DNA of 64,000 nt from Sphingobacterium siyangense. Its GTDB lineage: Bacteria; Bacteroidota; Bacteroidia; Sphingobacteriales; Sphingobacteriaceae. The translations under genes and the position numbers were made by a program. Positions 29,768-39,887 of the stretch are shown in pieces. Positions within the stretch are counted from its first letter, which is position 1; every line of letters starts with the position of its first letter. The stretch lies in NCBI RefSeq assembly GCF_007830445.1, contig NZ_VLKR01000009.1:124001-188000 (forward strand), given 5' to 3'. Below the pieces are notes generated by a model. The model was not told where the DNA came from. It made no database searches and saw nothing but the letters and a program-made list of their open reading frames with translations.

Positions 29768-29834
29768 TTTTGACATTCTTATCCTTCATTTAAACATTCT
29801 TGCTATCCACCAAATTTTCCAATGGCTAGCTTTG
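29768..29834 (+). promoter_or_regulatory. Predicted HTCS operator/promoter of the xus-type SusC operon
   Basis: Half-sites TTTTGACATT (29768-29777) and TTTAAACATT (29789-29798), 21 bp apart and both followed by CTT, lie 59 and 38 bp upstream of a perfect -7 box TAGCTTTG (29827-29834). This is the same geometry as the other sites of the locus. It implies a transcription start near 29841 and a leader of about 250 bases before SusC. Confidence 0.7.
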
Positions 29835-29880
29835 GTATACAATTATAAACTGCTTTGAAAGGCATTTCCAATATAGGGAA

Positions 29881-29918
29881 AACTATATGCAAACAATGCA
29901 ACCGGTTGCTATATAGTT
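29881..29918 (+). other. Inverted repeats in the SusC operon leader
   Basis: AACTATATGCAA (29881-29892) is the reverse complement of TTGCTATATAGTT (29906-29918) with one bulged base. A perfect 12-bp palindrome GCAACCGGTTGC (29898-29909) overlaps its right arm. Both fall about 40-80 bases downstream of the predicted transcription start, so they could fold in the leader RNA or bind a dimeric protein. The rest of 29651-30090 has no gene; a 13-base direct repeat AAAATTTAACCAA occurs at 29923 and 30043. Confidence 0.5.
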
Positions 29919-30090
29919 ATAAAAAATTTAACCAATTATTATACAGCATATGACAGTACCTGATGATCCATGACTGTCCCTTAGATTTTTTATCAAAATG
30001 AACTAAGGGAACACCGATACAAACGTATCTAGCCAATTAGAGAAAATTTAACCAAGAATTCTTAAACCTATTTATCAATCCACAAATGCG

Positions 30091-33000
30091 ATGATGATTA
30101 CATGTACAATCACACGAGTAAGGCATTGGAAAAAGCTATGGGGTATAGCTAAGCCATTCACTTTACTGCTGTTCCTGCTTTATGTTGGACAGACAACACT
30201 CTATGCTCAGGCCAAAAGGCAGATAAGGGGCATTGTCGTCGATAGTAACCATAAAAAAGTGAGCGGTGCGTCCATCAGGGTAAAAGGCACCTCGCTAGCC
30301 ACGGCTACCGATGACAATGGAGCTTTCACGATCCAAGTCCCTGCAGATAATAATTTGTTGACTATCTCCAAGCTAGGATATAGCCAAATCGAAGTGGATA
30401 TCCACAATAAGAACACGGTAGAAGTACAACTAAGCGATAAGTCTATCGAAATCGAGGAAACCATTGTCGTCGGTTATGGTCGTCAGAAAAAAGAAACTGT
30501 CGTTGGCGCCATTGCGCAAACTTCGGGTAAAATCCTTGAGCGCGCAGGTGGTGTTTCTAGTGTAGGCGCCGCATTGACCGGTAACGTCCCCGGAGTGATT
30601 ACTACTGCAAGTACAGGTATGCCCGGCGAGGAAGATCCCCGTATTGTGATTCGGGGGCGTAGCACCTGGAACAATACCGATCCTTTAGTCATGGTGGACG
30701 GCGTAGAGAGGCCACTATCTGCCGTTGATATCAGTTCCATCGAAACTGTTTCCGTCCTCAAAGATGCCTCGGCAACTGCTGTCTATGGTGTTAGAGGGGC
30801 CAATGGCGTTATTTTAATCACCACCAAGCGGGGTAAAGAAGGGCAAATGCTGATACGCGGTACCGTCAACAACATTGTAAAAACGGTTTCCCAACTTCCG
30901 GGAAAAATGGATTCGTACGATGCTTTGATGCTACGCAACAAGGTTATCGAATATGAGTTAGGGATTTCTCCTTCCAGTTGGGCCAACTATCTTCCACAAG
31001 ACGTCATCAATAAATACCGTTTTCCCGCTGACCAGACGGAACGCGAACGTTACGTGAATACCGACTGGGCAAAGGAATTATTTAAAAGCCACGCTTTTTC
31101 ACAAAATAGCAGCGTCAATATTGCTGGTGGCACACCCTTTGTCAAATATTTTGCCAATGCGGACTTTCTTTACGAAGGCGATATGTTCCGCCAGTTCGAA
31201 AATGCTCGCGGTTATAAAGCTGGCTACGGTTTTAACCGTCTAAATGTACGGTCCAATTTAGACTTCCAGCTTACTCCCACAACTAAATTTTCAACCAACC
31301 TGGCAGGGTCTCGCGGTGTCAAAAAAAGTCCATGGGGCGGCGGCAACGATTATTCCTATTGGATCGCTGCCTATACGGTAGCTCCAGATGTTATTTATCC
31401 ACGCTATTCAGACGGTACCTGGGGTTACTATGCCTTAAACACACAAGCCGGGATAAACTCTGCCCGTGTGCTGGCACTCAGCGGAACCGAATACATCACC
31501 ACCAGTCGTATTACAACAGATTTTACGCTCGAACAAGATCTTAAGTTTTTAACGAAGGGGCTTAACGTTCGTGGGACAATCTCACTGGACAACACGTTTG
31601 TCGAGGGCGGCCGCGGTATCAATGATGCCAACAACAGTACACAAAGTAAATGGATCGATCCCAATACGGGATTGCCAACCTATCAGATCGCTTTCGATGG
31701 TACAAATAGATTTGACTTCGTCGAGGGCATAAACTGGACAACCGGTGCCGGACAGGTTAGAGACTGGTCTACCTATCGAAGATTATTTTATCAATTGCAG
31801 TTAAACTACGCAACGACCATCGCTAAGAATCACAACATCACTGCCATGGGGTTATTCAACCGCAATCAGACCGGAACAGGGAGTATGATTCCCTCCTATC
31901 GCGAAGACTGGGTATTCCGCACCACCTACAACTACAAAAATAAATATATGCTCGAGTACAATGGAGCCTATACGGGATCAGAAAAATTCGGTCCTGACAA
32001 TAGATTTGCCTTTTTCAATTCCGGTGGGATAGGCTGGCTAGTTACTGAAGAAGAGTTTATGAGGCCTATCTCGTTTCTCAATATGCTCAAGTTACGTGCG
32101 TCCTATGGTGACATCGGCGACGATAGTGGCGGCCGTCAATTTCTGTACCTAACCCAATGGGCATATGGGGGCACCGCTGGCATGGGGGTTGAAGGCCGCT
32201 ACTCCTACTCCGACGGCAATACCAGTCCTTATATCTGGTATAAGGAAAGTGCGCTTGGCAATCCAAATATCCGCTGGGAAAAAGTTAACAAATTCAATAT
32301 CGGCCTCGACTTCGGTCTGTTCAATAGCCAGATAACCGGTAAAGTCGACTTTTTTAGAGACCGGCGGACAGATGTTCTGATTAGCGGCGCCAACCGAGCC
32401 ATTCCTTCCTACTTTGGGATGGAGGCACCTACAGCCAACCTAGGTAAGGTACAGAATAAAGGGTTTGAAGTAGAACTGAAATTTAACAGACAGCTCAATA
32501 CCGACTGGAGAATATGGGCTGATATCAATTTTACCCATGCCAAGGATAAAGTCATCAATGCCGATGCCCCCGAGTTGCTGCCCGAATATCAGAAACCGGA
32601 TAACAAACAAGTTAGTCAAACCTATTCTTATGTTAGCTCCGGATATTACAATACTTGGGACGAACTTTATTCGAGTACCGCGCACGAAAGCAATGACCTA
32701 GCGAAACTACCCGGCAATTATCATATACTGGATTATAACGGGGATGGTATTATCGATGCTAAGGATAATATTCCCTACGCCTTTCCTTCGGTACCACAGA
32801 ACACTTATAATTACACCATTGGATTTGATTGGAAGAATTTCAGTGTCATGACCCAGTGGTATGCCGTAAATAATGTCACCCGGCAAGTTGTTTTCAACAG
32901 CTTCTCGGGCCAACTTAACCTCGCTTATGACGAAGGTTCCTATTGGTCAAAGGACAATGTCAATGCAGACGTACCACTACCACGCTGGTTATCACAGTCG

Positions 33001-33273
33001 AGTACTTATACACCCGGTAGCCGGTATATGTTTGATGGTTCCTACATTCGATTGAAAACAGCCGAAATTGCCTACAATTTTAATCGGGAATCCAGCGTAA
33101 TCAAACGACTTGGGCTTCAAAACCTTCGCATTTTTCTAAATGGCAACAACTTAGTTTTCTGGTCCAAAATGCCAGACGACCGTGAATCCAATTATGCCGG
33201 TACGGGCTGGGCATCACAGGGCGCCTACCCTACGGTAAAGCGGTTTAATCTAGGTGCAAACATTACATTTTAA
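30091..33273 (+). CDS. SusC-family TonB-dependent outer membrane transporter (first pair)
   Basis: A 1060-residue protein with signal peptide (about 1-40, ending TTLYAQ), an N-terminal carboxypeptidase-regulatory-like domain (about 44-125; IRGIVVDSNHKKVSGASIRVKG), a TonB-box-like EETIVVGYG, the plug (VLKDASATAVYGVRGANGVILITTKRG, about 225-250) and a 22-strand-type barrel to the C-terminal Phe (NLGANITF). It imports oligosaccharides together with its SusD partner, whose gene starts 11 bases downstream. First gene of the eight-gene plus-strand xylan operon (XusA position of known clusters). Confidence 0.95.
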   Translation: MMITCTITRVRHWKKLWGIAKPFTLLLFLLYVGQTTLYAQAKRQIRGIVVDSNHKKVSGASIRVKGTSLATATDDNGAFTIQVPADNNLLTISKLGYSQIEVDIHNKNTVEVQLSDKSIEIEETIVVGYGRQKKETVVGAIAQTSGKILERAGGVSSVGAALTGNVPGVITTASTGMPGEEDPRIVIRGRSTWNNTDPLVMVDGVERPLSAVDISSIETVSVLKDASATAVYGVRGANGVILITTKRGKEGQMLIRGTVNNIVKTVSQLPGKMDSYDALMLRNKVIEYELGISPSSWANYLPQDVINKYRFPADQTERERYVNTDWAKELFKSHAFSQNSSVNIAGGTPFVKYFANADFLYEGDMFRQFENARGYKAGYGFNRLNVRSNLDFQLTPTTKFSTNLAGSRGVKKSPWGGGNDYSYWIAAYTVAPDVIYPRYSDGTWGYYALNTQAGINSARVLALSGTEYITTSRITTDFTLEQDLKFLTKGLNVRGTISLDNTFVEGGRGINDANNSTQSKWIDPNTGLPTYQIAFDGTNRFDFVEGINWTTGAGQVRDWSTYRRLFYQLQLNYATTIAKNHNITAMGLFNRNQTGTGSMIPSYREDWVFRTTYNYKNKYMLEYNGAYTGSEKFGPDNRFAFFNSGGIGWLVTEEEFMRPISFLNMLKLRASYGDIGDDSGGRQFLYLTQWAYGGTAGMGVEGRYSYSDGNTSPYIWYKESALGNPNIRWEKVNKFNIGLDFGLFNSQITGKVDFFRDRRTDVLISGANRAIPSYFGMEAPTANLGKVQNKGFEVELKFNRQLNTDWRIWADINFTHAKDKVINADAPELLPEYQKPDNKQVSQTYSYVSSGYYNTWDELYSSTAHESNDLAKLPGNYHILDYNGDGIIDAKDNIPYAFPSVPQNTYNYTIGFDWKNFSVMTQWYAVNNVTRQVVFNSFSGQLNLAYDEGSYWSKDNVNADVPLPRWLSQSSTYTPGSRYMFDGSYIRLKTAEIAYNFNRESSVIKRLGLQNLRIFLNGNNLVFWSKMPDDRESNYAGTGWASQGAYPTVKRFNLGANITF

Positions 33274-33283
33274 TCCTACCACT

Positions 33284-35179
33284 ATGAAAAAGTATTTCAA
33301 GGTAATCTTTATATCTACTGTGATCTGGTCTTCAACATCCCTACTCTCGTGTAAAAAATACCTGGATAAAGAAGAACAGTCCAATGTGTCCTCCAAAGAA
33401 GCATTTAAAAACTTTATTAACTTTCAAGGTTATACAGAAGAGTTATACAGCTGTGTTGTCAACTTCAGCAACAACTACTGGACCAACTCGTGGAACTGGG
33501 GTGAAGATGAAATGACCTCAACGGCTGGCAATTATCATTTTGTTCACAAAATCGACAATGGTAATTTTTGGGGTTGGCAAAGAGAATCCGACGGCTGGGG
33601 CTCCGGCTGGATGGATCAGGGTGATTTTACCACCATCAATGGGGATGTATTTGCCAACCGTGCCTTCCGCGATTTATGGAGCGCGGCCTGGTTTGGCCTG
33701 CGAAAAGTCAGTCTCGGACTAGAGAATATCGACAAATTAACCGAAGCCACCTCCGAAGAAAAGAACCTGATCAAGGGGCAATTGTTATTTTTCCGAGGTT
33801 GGTTTCACCACCGATTGATGGAATATTTTGGCGGGATGCCGTACATCAATTATGTACTTCCAAGTGACGAAAAGCTGCGGTTGCCAAGATTGAGCTACCA
33901 TGCCTGTGCGGATCTTGCTGCGGCCGATTTTAGAGAAGCGGCCAATCTATTGCCGATCGACTGGGACAATACCACTGCCGGAAAACGTACCCTGGGTAAA
34001 AATCAATTGCGCATCAACAAAATCATGGCCCTTGCTTATCTTGGCAAAAATTATCTTTGGGCGGGAAGCCCTTTGATGAATTTTCAGTCTACCGGGAATA
34101 AAACCTATCATACTGACTATTGTAAAAAAGCAGCTCAGGCCTTTGGTGAACTACTTTCACTTGTCGAAAGCGGACAGACAAATTACGCCCTTGTTCCTAT
34201 GGCCAATATTCACTTGAATTTTTACACAACAGGCCAAAATTGGGCCATGCCCGGCAGTACAGAAGCTATATTTAGAGGGCCCTACATTGACGCATGGGTA
34301 TCGAATTATGGTACCAGTAAACAGTACATTCCGCTGGTCGTCTCCGACGGAGATGCATTGAAGTTTATTCCAACAGCCAATTATGTCGACTACTATGGCA
34401 TGAAAAACGGTTTACCGATCAAAGACATTACCCAGTCTGACGCAGAATCAGGTTACAATGCCGAATACCCTTGGAAAGATCGCGACCCACGCTTTTATAA
34501 GGACATCATTTTCGATGGAACAAAAGTCGTCCAGGGAAATACACAGGACGAAAAAAATCGATACGCTAACCTTTACAGTAATGGAAGCTATCGAGATATC
34601 CAGTCTGGCAGCCAGACAGGCTACGTGTTACGTAAATTTGTCCCTATAACAGCCAACAAATATGATCAAGCCTATAATTATGGATCCAATCTTCATATTT
34701 ACGTGCCCTATATGCGTTTATCTGATGTCTATCTGATGTACGCCGAATCCGCCATGATGGCTTCCAACTCAGCTACAGGCAAAGCCGACAATTACGGTAA
34801 AACAGCAGTTGATGCGATCAATATCGTTCGAGATCGGGCTGGCGTGGGTCATGTAGATGCCAAATTTCTAGGTTCGGCGAACGCATTGTTGCCTGAATTA
34901 CGGCGGGAACGAGCTGTGGAGCTCGCTTTTGAAGGTCATCGTTTTAATGATCTGCGACGCTGGTTGCTGTTGACCGAATCACCTTACACCTTAAAAAAAT
35001 CGGTTGTTTTTGATCGGGCAGGAACCTTCAACACCGTAGATCCATCCCAAAACCGCGTCGTAAACATGAAAGAAAATGTGCTTTTGGAACGGAAGTTTAC
35101 AAGCAAGCATTACTGGTTGCCCCTAAAGGTCAGAGATGTCAACATGTATCCCGAGTTCTATCAGAACCCAGGCTGGTAA
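33284..35179 (+). CDS. SusD-family surface glycan-binding lipoprotein (first pair)
   Basis: A 631-residue lipoprotein; the lipobox is SLLSC with Cys23. The SusD/RagB helical TPR fold is recognisable from the N-terminal segment, the central KGQLLFFRGWFHHRLMEYFG and the C-terminal LRRERAVELAFEGHRFNDLRRW signature. The frame extends to 33254 but would overlap SusC; the ATG at 33284 precedes the lipoprotein signal. It caps the preceding SusC and binds xylan oligosaccharides at the surface. Confidence 0.95.
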   Translation: MKKYFKVIFISTVIWSSTSLLSCKKYLDKEEQSNVSSKEAFKNFINFQGYTEELYSCVVNFSNNYWTNSWNWGEDEMTSTAGNYHFVHKIDNGNFWGWQRESDGWGSGWMDQGDFTTINGDVFANRAFRDLWSAAWFGLRKVSLGLENIDKLTEATSEEKNLIKGQLLFFRGWFHHRLMEYFGGMPYINYVLPSDEKLRLPRLSYHACADLAAADFREAANLLPIDWDNTTAGKRTLGKNQLRINKIMALAYLGKNYLWAGSPLMNFQSTGNKTYHTDYCKKAAQAFGELLSLVESGQTNYALVPMANIHLNFYTTGQNWAMPGSTEAIFRGPYIDAWVSNYGTSKQYIPLVVSDGDALKFIPTANYVDYYGMKNGLPIKDITQSDAESGYNAEYPWKDRDPRFYKDIIFDGTKVVQGNTQDEKNRYANLYSNGSYRDIQSGSQTGYVLRKFVPITANKYDQAYNYGSNLHIYVPYMRLSDVYLMYAESAMMASNSATGKADNYGKTAVDAINIVRDRAGVGHVDAKFLGSANALLPELRRERAVELAFEGHRFNDLRRWLLLTESPYTLKKSVVFDRAGTFNTVDPSQNRVVNMKENVLLERKFTSKHYWLPLKVRDVNMYPEFYQNPGW

Positions 35180-35206
35180 CAAGTTTTTCATTTAATCATT
35201 CAAAAA

Positions 35207-38086
35207 ATGAAGTACAAAAAATTAAGAATAGCACTATGTCTTGGATTAAGTTGGATAGCTACCGCTGAAGGAATGGCGAAAGAATCACTTAATCCAACCA
35301 TTAGACAACATAAAAATATTTTTCCGGAGCGCTCGACATTTGTTGGTCCGGACAGTATTGGCACCGATAGTACGACACTTGTACAGGTCGCTTTCCGAAA
35401 AGTTCAGAAGAAGGACCTCATGGGCAATGTACAATCCATCAATGTTCCACAATTGCTCGACAAGAGTTACAACACCTACAGTCTGGAAAATCTAGATGCC
35501 TTTATTCCGGGATACAACGGTAATATTTGGGGTATGGGTGGTTATTTGGTATTAGTGGACGGATTTCCGCGTGATGCCAATAACGTTATGCCAACAGAAA
35601 TCGATCAGGTCAGTGTATTGAAAGGCGCCAATGCCATCGCTCTTTATGGTAGCCGAGCAGCCAAAGGCGTTATTAGCATCACGACAAAACGCGGAAAATC
35701 CGGAGGTCAACAGATAAAAATTAGAGCCAATAGCGGTATCAATGCGGCTATGAGCTATCCACAATATCTTGGCTCCGCAGAATATATGACATTGTATAAC
35801 GAAGCTCGACAAAATGATGGATTATCACCACTCTATAGTACCGAAACAATCTACCAACATGCAGCCGGAACAAATCCTTATCGTTATCCCAACGTGGATT
35901 ACTATTCATCGGACTATATCAAAGATCACTATAATCGCTACGATGCCACCGCCGAAATCTCAGGCGGAAATCAACGTGCACAATATTATACCAACTTTGG
36001 ATTTTGGTCTGAAGGGTCCCTCCTCAATTTTGGACAGGCGAAAAAAAATGGTGGCGCCAATAGATTCAATATGCGCGGTAACATCGATGTGAAAGTCAAT
36101 GATCTGATCTCCCTGAACGTCGATGCGGCAGCCAGTTTTTATATTTCCAAAGGGGTAAATGCGGACTACTGGGGTGCAGCGGCAACCGTGCGGCCACATC
36201 GCTTCTCTCCACTCATTCCTATTGATATGATCGAAGAAGGTGACGTCAACTCGATGGTGTATGTCAACAACAGCAATTTTCTCATCGATGGCAAATATCT
36301 CCTTGGGGGAAGTCAGCTGGATCAAACCAATGCCTTTGCAAACGTTTATGCCGGCGGCACAAACCGCTATCTAAATCGGCAGTTTCAATTTAATACGGGT
36401 TTGAATTTTGACTTGAAAAATATCCTGGAAGGATTGGTTTTCAAAACCAACCTGGCTGTGGATTATCAGTCAAATTATAACCAATCCTATAACAACAATT
36501 ATGCTGTTTATCAGGCATCGTGGAACAACTATGATGGAAAAGACCTTATCAGTAGCCTCACAAAATATGGTGACGACCGTATTTCAGGCATCCAAAATAT
36601 CAGTGGCAGTACCTATCGGCAGACCATCGGTCTCAATGGGTCCCTAAACTTTAACCGTACCTACGGTAATGACCACCATGTATCGGCAATCCTATTGGCC
36701 AATGCGTTCCAGATCGCTGCCTCTGGCAGCTACCACAAAACCAGCAATGCCAACCTAGGGCTGCAGTTGGGCTACAATTATTCAAGCAAATATTATGTTG
36801 ACTTTAGCAGTGCTTACAGTCATTCCGCCAAATTACCACAAGGGAATAGAAGAGCCCTATCTCCTACTTTAGCGCTCGCCTGGCGTCTATCTAAAGAAAA
36901 TTTTTTGGTCGACAGCAAAGTCGTCAATGAGTTAAGATTATCCGCGTCGGCCGGTATATTAAACACGGATCTGGATATTAGCGACTATTACCTCTATCAG
37001 GGCTATTATACCTATAACGACGCAGCATGGTATAGCTGGCGCGACGGTGACCTCGTCCATACCTTTGACAGACGCAGGGGTGACAACCCCAACATGAAAT
37101 TCCCGAAACGCAAGGAATTTAATATCAACCTCGAAGGTGGGCTCTACAACAACCTGATCACCTTTAATACGTCCTACTTTGTTAATCGGATGAGCGGCGG
37201 GTTGGTACAGGCGGCAACACAGTACCCAATGTATTTTATGACTTACTGGCCGGTTTATTCAGACCTTCCCTATGTCAATTTTAACGACGACGAACGCCGG
37301 GGTGTCGACTTTGGCATCAACCTGAACAAACAGATCAACAAAACCTTCGTATCACTGGGTTTCAACGGGATGTACTATACGACCAAGGCGGTAAAAAGGG
37401 ACGAACTCTATGAATTTGCTTACCAAAACAGAGCCGGAAAACCACTAGACGCCATCTGGGGCTTACAGCATGATGGTTTTTATAACAGTCAAAGTGAAAT
37501 TGACCAAGCTGCCTTTTCAACATTTGGAGAAGTCAAGCCTGGGGATATCAAGTATAAAGATCAGAATGGTGATGGTACCATCGATACCCGCGACGAAGTA
37601 TACTTAGGCAAAGGCGGATGGGCCGGTGCCCCACTGACATTAGGTTGCAACCTGACAGTCAAATGGAATAATTTCACATTATTTGCCGCGGCAACGGGAC
37701 AGTTCGGAGCCAAAGCGATGAAAAACAGTTCTTACTTTTGGGTAGATGCGGAAGATAAATATTCAGTGGTCGTACGTGACCGCTGGACAGAGTCGACCAA
37801 GGAGACCGCAACTTATCCGCGCCTTACCACCTTTAACAGTGACAACAACTTTCGAAGCTCAGACTTTTGGCTTTACAAGACCGATCGCATCAACCTATCC
37901 AAAGTGCAGCTGTCTTACGATTTCCCAAAGCGTCTATTCAATGCTAAGTTTATACACGAACTGGGGATTTATGCCACGGGATCCAACCTACTGACCATTG
38001 CCAAAGAAAAGGAAACGATGCAATTGAATATTGGACAAGCACCACAAATGCGTTTTTTCAACATCGGACTGAAGGCACTATTTTAA
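35207..38086 (+). CDS. SusC-family transporter lacking the N-terminal regulatory domain (second pair)
   Basis: A 959-residue SusC-like protein, about 100 residues shorter than its neighbour. After the signal peptide (about 1-25) comes a short, unrecognised stretch and then directly the plug (LENLDAFIPGYNGNIWGMGGYLVLVDGFPRD..., VSVLKGANAIALYGSRAAKGVISITTKRG, about 125-165) and the barrel, ending GLKALF. The carboxypeptidase-regulatory-like domain and the usual VVVGYG TonB-box motif are absent. In known xus clusters the second SusC occupies this place. Energy coupling may differ or use the segment TDSTTLVQVAF. The SusD partner starts 22 bases downstream. Confidence 0.92.
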   Translation: MKYKKLRIALCLGLSWIATAEGMAKESLNPTIRQHKNIFPERSTFVGPDSIGTDSTTLVQVAFRKVQKKDLMGNVQSINVPQLLDKSYNTYSLENLDAFIPGYNGNIWGMGGYLVLVDGFPRDANNVMPTEIDQVSVLKGANAIALYGSRAAKGVISITTKRGKSGGQQIKIRANSGINAAMSYPQYLGSAEYMTLYNEARQNDGLSPLYSTETIYQHAAGTNPYRYPNVDYYSSDYIKDHYNRYDATAEISGGNQRAQYYTNFGFWSEGSLLNFGQAKKNGGANRFNMRGNIDVKVNDLISLNVDAAASFYISKGVNADYWGAAATVRPHRFSPLIPIDMIEEGDVNSMVYVNNSNFLIDGKYLLGGSQLDQTNAFANVYAGGTNRYLNRQFQFNTGLNFDLKNILEGLVFKTNLAVDYQSNYNQSYNNNYAVYQASWNNYDGKDLISSLTKYGDDRISGIQNISGSTYRQTIGLNGSLNFNRTYGNDHHVSAILLANAFQIAASGSYHKTSNANLGLQLGYNYSSKYYVDFSSAYSHSAKLPQGNRRALSPTLALAWRLSKENFLVDSKVVNELRLSASAGILNTDLDISDYYLYQGYYTYNDAAWYSWRDGDLVHTFDRRRGDNPNMKFPKRKEFNINLEGGLYNNLITFNTSYFVNRMSGGLVQAATQYPMYFMTYWPVYSDLPYVNFNDDERRGVDFGINLNKQINKTFVSLGFNGMYYTTKAVKRDELYEFAYQNRAGKPLDAIWGLQHDGFYNSQSEIDQAAFSTFGEVKPGDIKYKDQNGDGTIDTRDEVYLGKGGWAGAPLTLGCNLTVKWNNFTLFAAATGQFGAKAMKNSSYFWVDAEDKYSVVVRDRWTESTKETATYPRLTTFNSDNNFRSSDFWLYKTDRINLSKVQLSYDFPKRLFNAKFIHELGIYATGSNLLTIAKEKETMQLNIGQAPQMRFFNIGLKALF

Positions 38087-38107
38087 TCTTTACTATCTAA
38101 GACGAGA

Positions 38108-39871
38108 ATGATGAAAAGAATACTAACCATAGCCATCCTAAGCAGCTTACTATTTTCTTCCTGTGAAGATATGTTTGAGCCGGCTCTTGAAAATAATCTT
38201 GAAATTGAAACAGCCAATAGTCGCCCCCTTTACGCACAAGGGCTACTTTTAAATGGATACAACCGGGTTCCGGCTAATAGCTATAGCTTTGATGATGTCG
38301 CCACAGACAATGCTGTGAGCAACGATAAAAGCAATACTTACCTTAAAACAGCAACCGGACAATGGACAAGCATCAACAATCCTTTCGACCAATGGCGCAA
38401 TAGCTATGCAGCCATACAGTACCTCAACAATTTTTTATCCCTAAGTGATAAAGTAGAATGGGCCTTGGATCCCAAGGTCAGTACGATGTTTAACGATCGC
38501 ATGAAAGGTGAAGCTTATGGTCTCCGGGCACTATTTATGTTTCACCTGTTGCAATCCCATGCCGGAAAGTCGAGTACCGGTGAGATACTTGGTGTGCCTA
38601 TCCTGCTGACTCCCGAAGATGTCAATTCGGATTTTAACCACAGTCGTGCACCGTTCGAAGCCTGCATGCAGCAACTTTACGATGACATCAAAAATGCAGA
38701 AGACCTGTTGCCTATGGATTATGAAGACATCAGTGCAGACAGTCAAGTTCCGGTCAAATACGCAGGCACAATCAATAAAGACGACTACAACCGTGTATTT
38801 GGAGCCTATTTCAAACTCCGCATGACCAAGCGCATCGCGCAGGCAATTCGTGCCCGAGCAGCGTTAATGGCGGCAAGTCCGGCATACAGCGAGGGCAGCA
38901 AAACAACCTGGGAGCAAGCCGCCACCTATGCGGGGCAGGTCATCCAGGCCAAAGGCGGACCAAGTGGTATCGATCCGAAAGGATTCACCTGGTACAATAA
39001 AGATGTGGTCGATGGCTTAACCTCCGGATCCAATCCGGCCGAAATACTTTGGCGCACCGACAAAGGAAATAGCAACAGCATGGAACAGGACCATTTTCCG
39101 CCAACATTGTTTGGCAGAGGACGTCTCAATCCTACACAGAATCTGGTCGATGCCTTTCCCATGGAAAATGGCTATCCCATTGACGATGCCAATTCGGCTT
39201 ACAATAAAACCAATCCGTACGACAAGCGGGATCCCCGATTGAAGACTTACATTATTGTCAATGGTGCCACGGCAGGCGTAAGCAACACGGCTATCAATAC
39301 CGCTGCCAATAGTCCAACAAACGATGGGTTAAATAAGGTCGAGACATCTACTCGGACGGGCTATTACCTGAAAAAGCTGCTGCGCCAAGATGTAAACCTC
39401 AACCCTTCATCTTCTACACAACAAATGCATTTCAATACACGTATACGGATGACAGAAATGTATCTGGCCTATGCCGAAGCCGCAAATGAGGCCTGGGGGC
39501 CTACTGGCATGGGTACTTTTACCTTCTCGGCCTACGACATCATCAAGGCTATTCGCAGACGGGCGGGTGTAGGAGCCAACAATGGCGATCCTTACCTAGA
39601 ACAGGTAAAAAACAACAAAGAGCAAATGCGGCAGCTGATCCGCAATGAGCGGAGACTAGAACTTTGTTTTGAAGGGTTTCGGTTTTGGGACCTGCGTCGC
39701 TGGAAGTTGGATATCAACGTTGCTGCAAAAGGAATCAGTATAAGCAACAACAGCTATACCGAGATTCCGGTAGAGAATAGACTTTATGAAAACTTTATGT
39801 ACTACGGTCCGATCCCGTACAGTGAAGTACTCAAATACAGCAATCTTGTACAGAATACGGGATGGAATTAA
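38108..39871 (+). CDS. SusD-family surface glycan-binding lipoprotein (second pair)
   Basis: A 587-residue lipoprotein; lipobox LLFSSC with Cys19 (start at 38108, or at the adjacent ATG at 38111). It shows the SusD signatures GEAYGLRALFMFHLLQSH and the C-terminal IRNERRLELCFEGFRFWDLRRW. It pairs with the second SusC and should bind xylan chains at the cell surface. The gene is followed after 16 bases by the DUF1735-like lipoprotein. Confidence 0.95.
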   Translation: MMKRILTIAILSSLLFSSCEDMFEPALENNLEIETANSRPLYAQGLLLNGYNRVPANSYSFDDVATDNAVSNDKSNTYLKTATGQWTSINNPFDQWRNSYAAIQYLNNFLSLSDKVEWALDPKVSTMFNDRMKGEAYGLRALFMFHLLQSHAGKSSTGEILGVPILLTPEDVNSDFNHSRAPFEACMQQLYDDIKNAEDLLPMDYEDISADSQVPVKYAGTINKDDYNRVFGAYFKLRMTKRIAQAIRARAALMAASPAYSEGSKTTWEQAATYAGQVIQAKGGPSGIDPKGFTWYNKDVVDGLTSGSNPAEILWRTDKGNSNSMEQDHFPPTLFGRGRLNPTQNLVDAFPMENGYPIDDANSAYNKTNPYDKRDPRLKTYIIVNGATAGVSNTAINTAANSPTNDGLNKVETSTRTGYYLKKLLRQDVNLNPSSSTQQMHFNTRIRMTEMYLAYAEAANEAWGPTGMGTFTFSAYDIIKAIRRRAGVGANNGDPYLEQVKNNKEQMRQLIRNERRLELCFEGFRFWDLRRWKLDINVAAKGISISNNSYTEIPVENRLYENFMYYGPIPYSEVLKYSNLVQNTGWN

Positions 39872-39887
39872 CATTAATACACGCATA

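Noticed and set aside
31332..31544. Short ORFs inside SusC genes
   Set aside because: They are shadows of continuous, conserved TonB-dependent transporter frames with no promoter or start context of their own.
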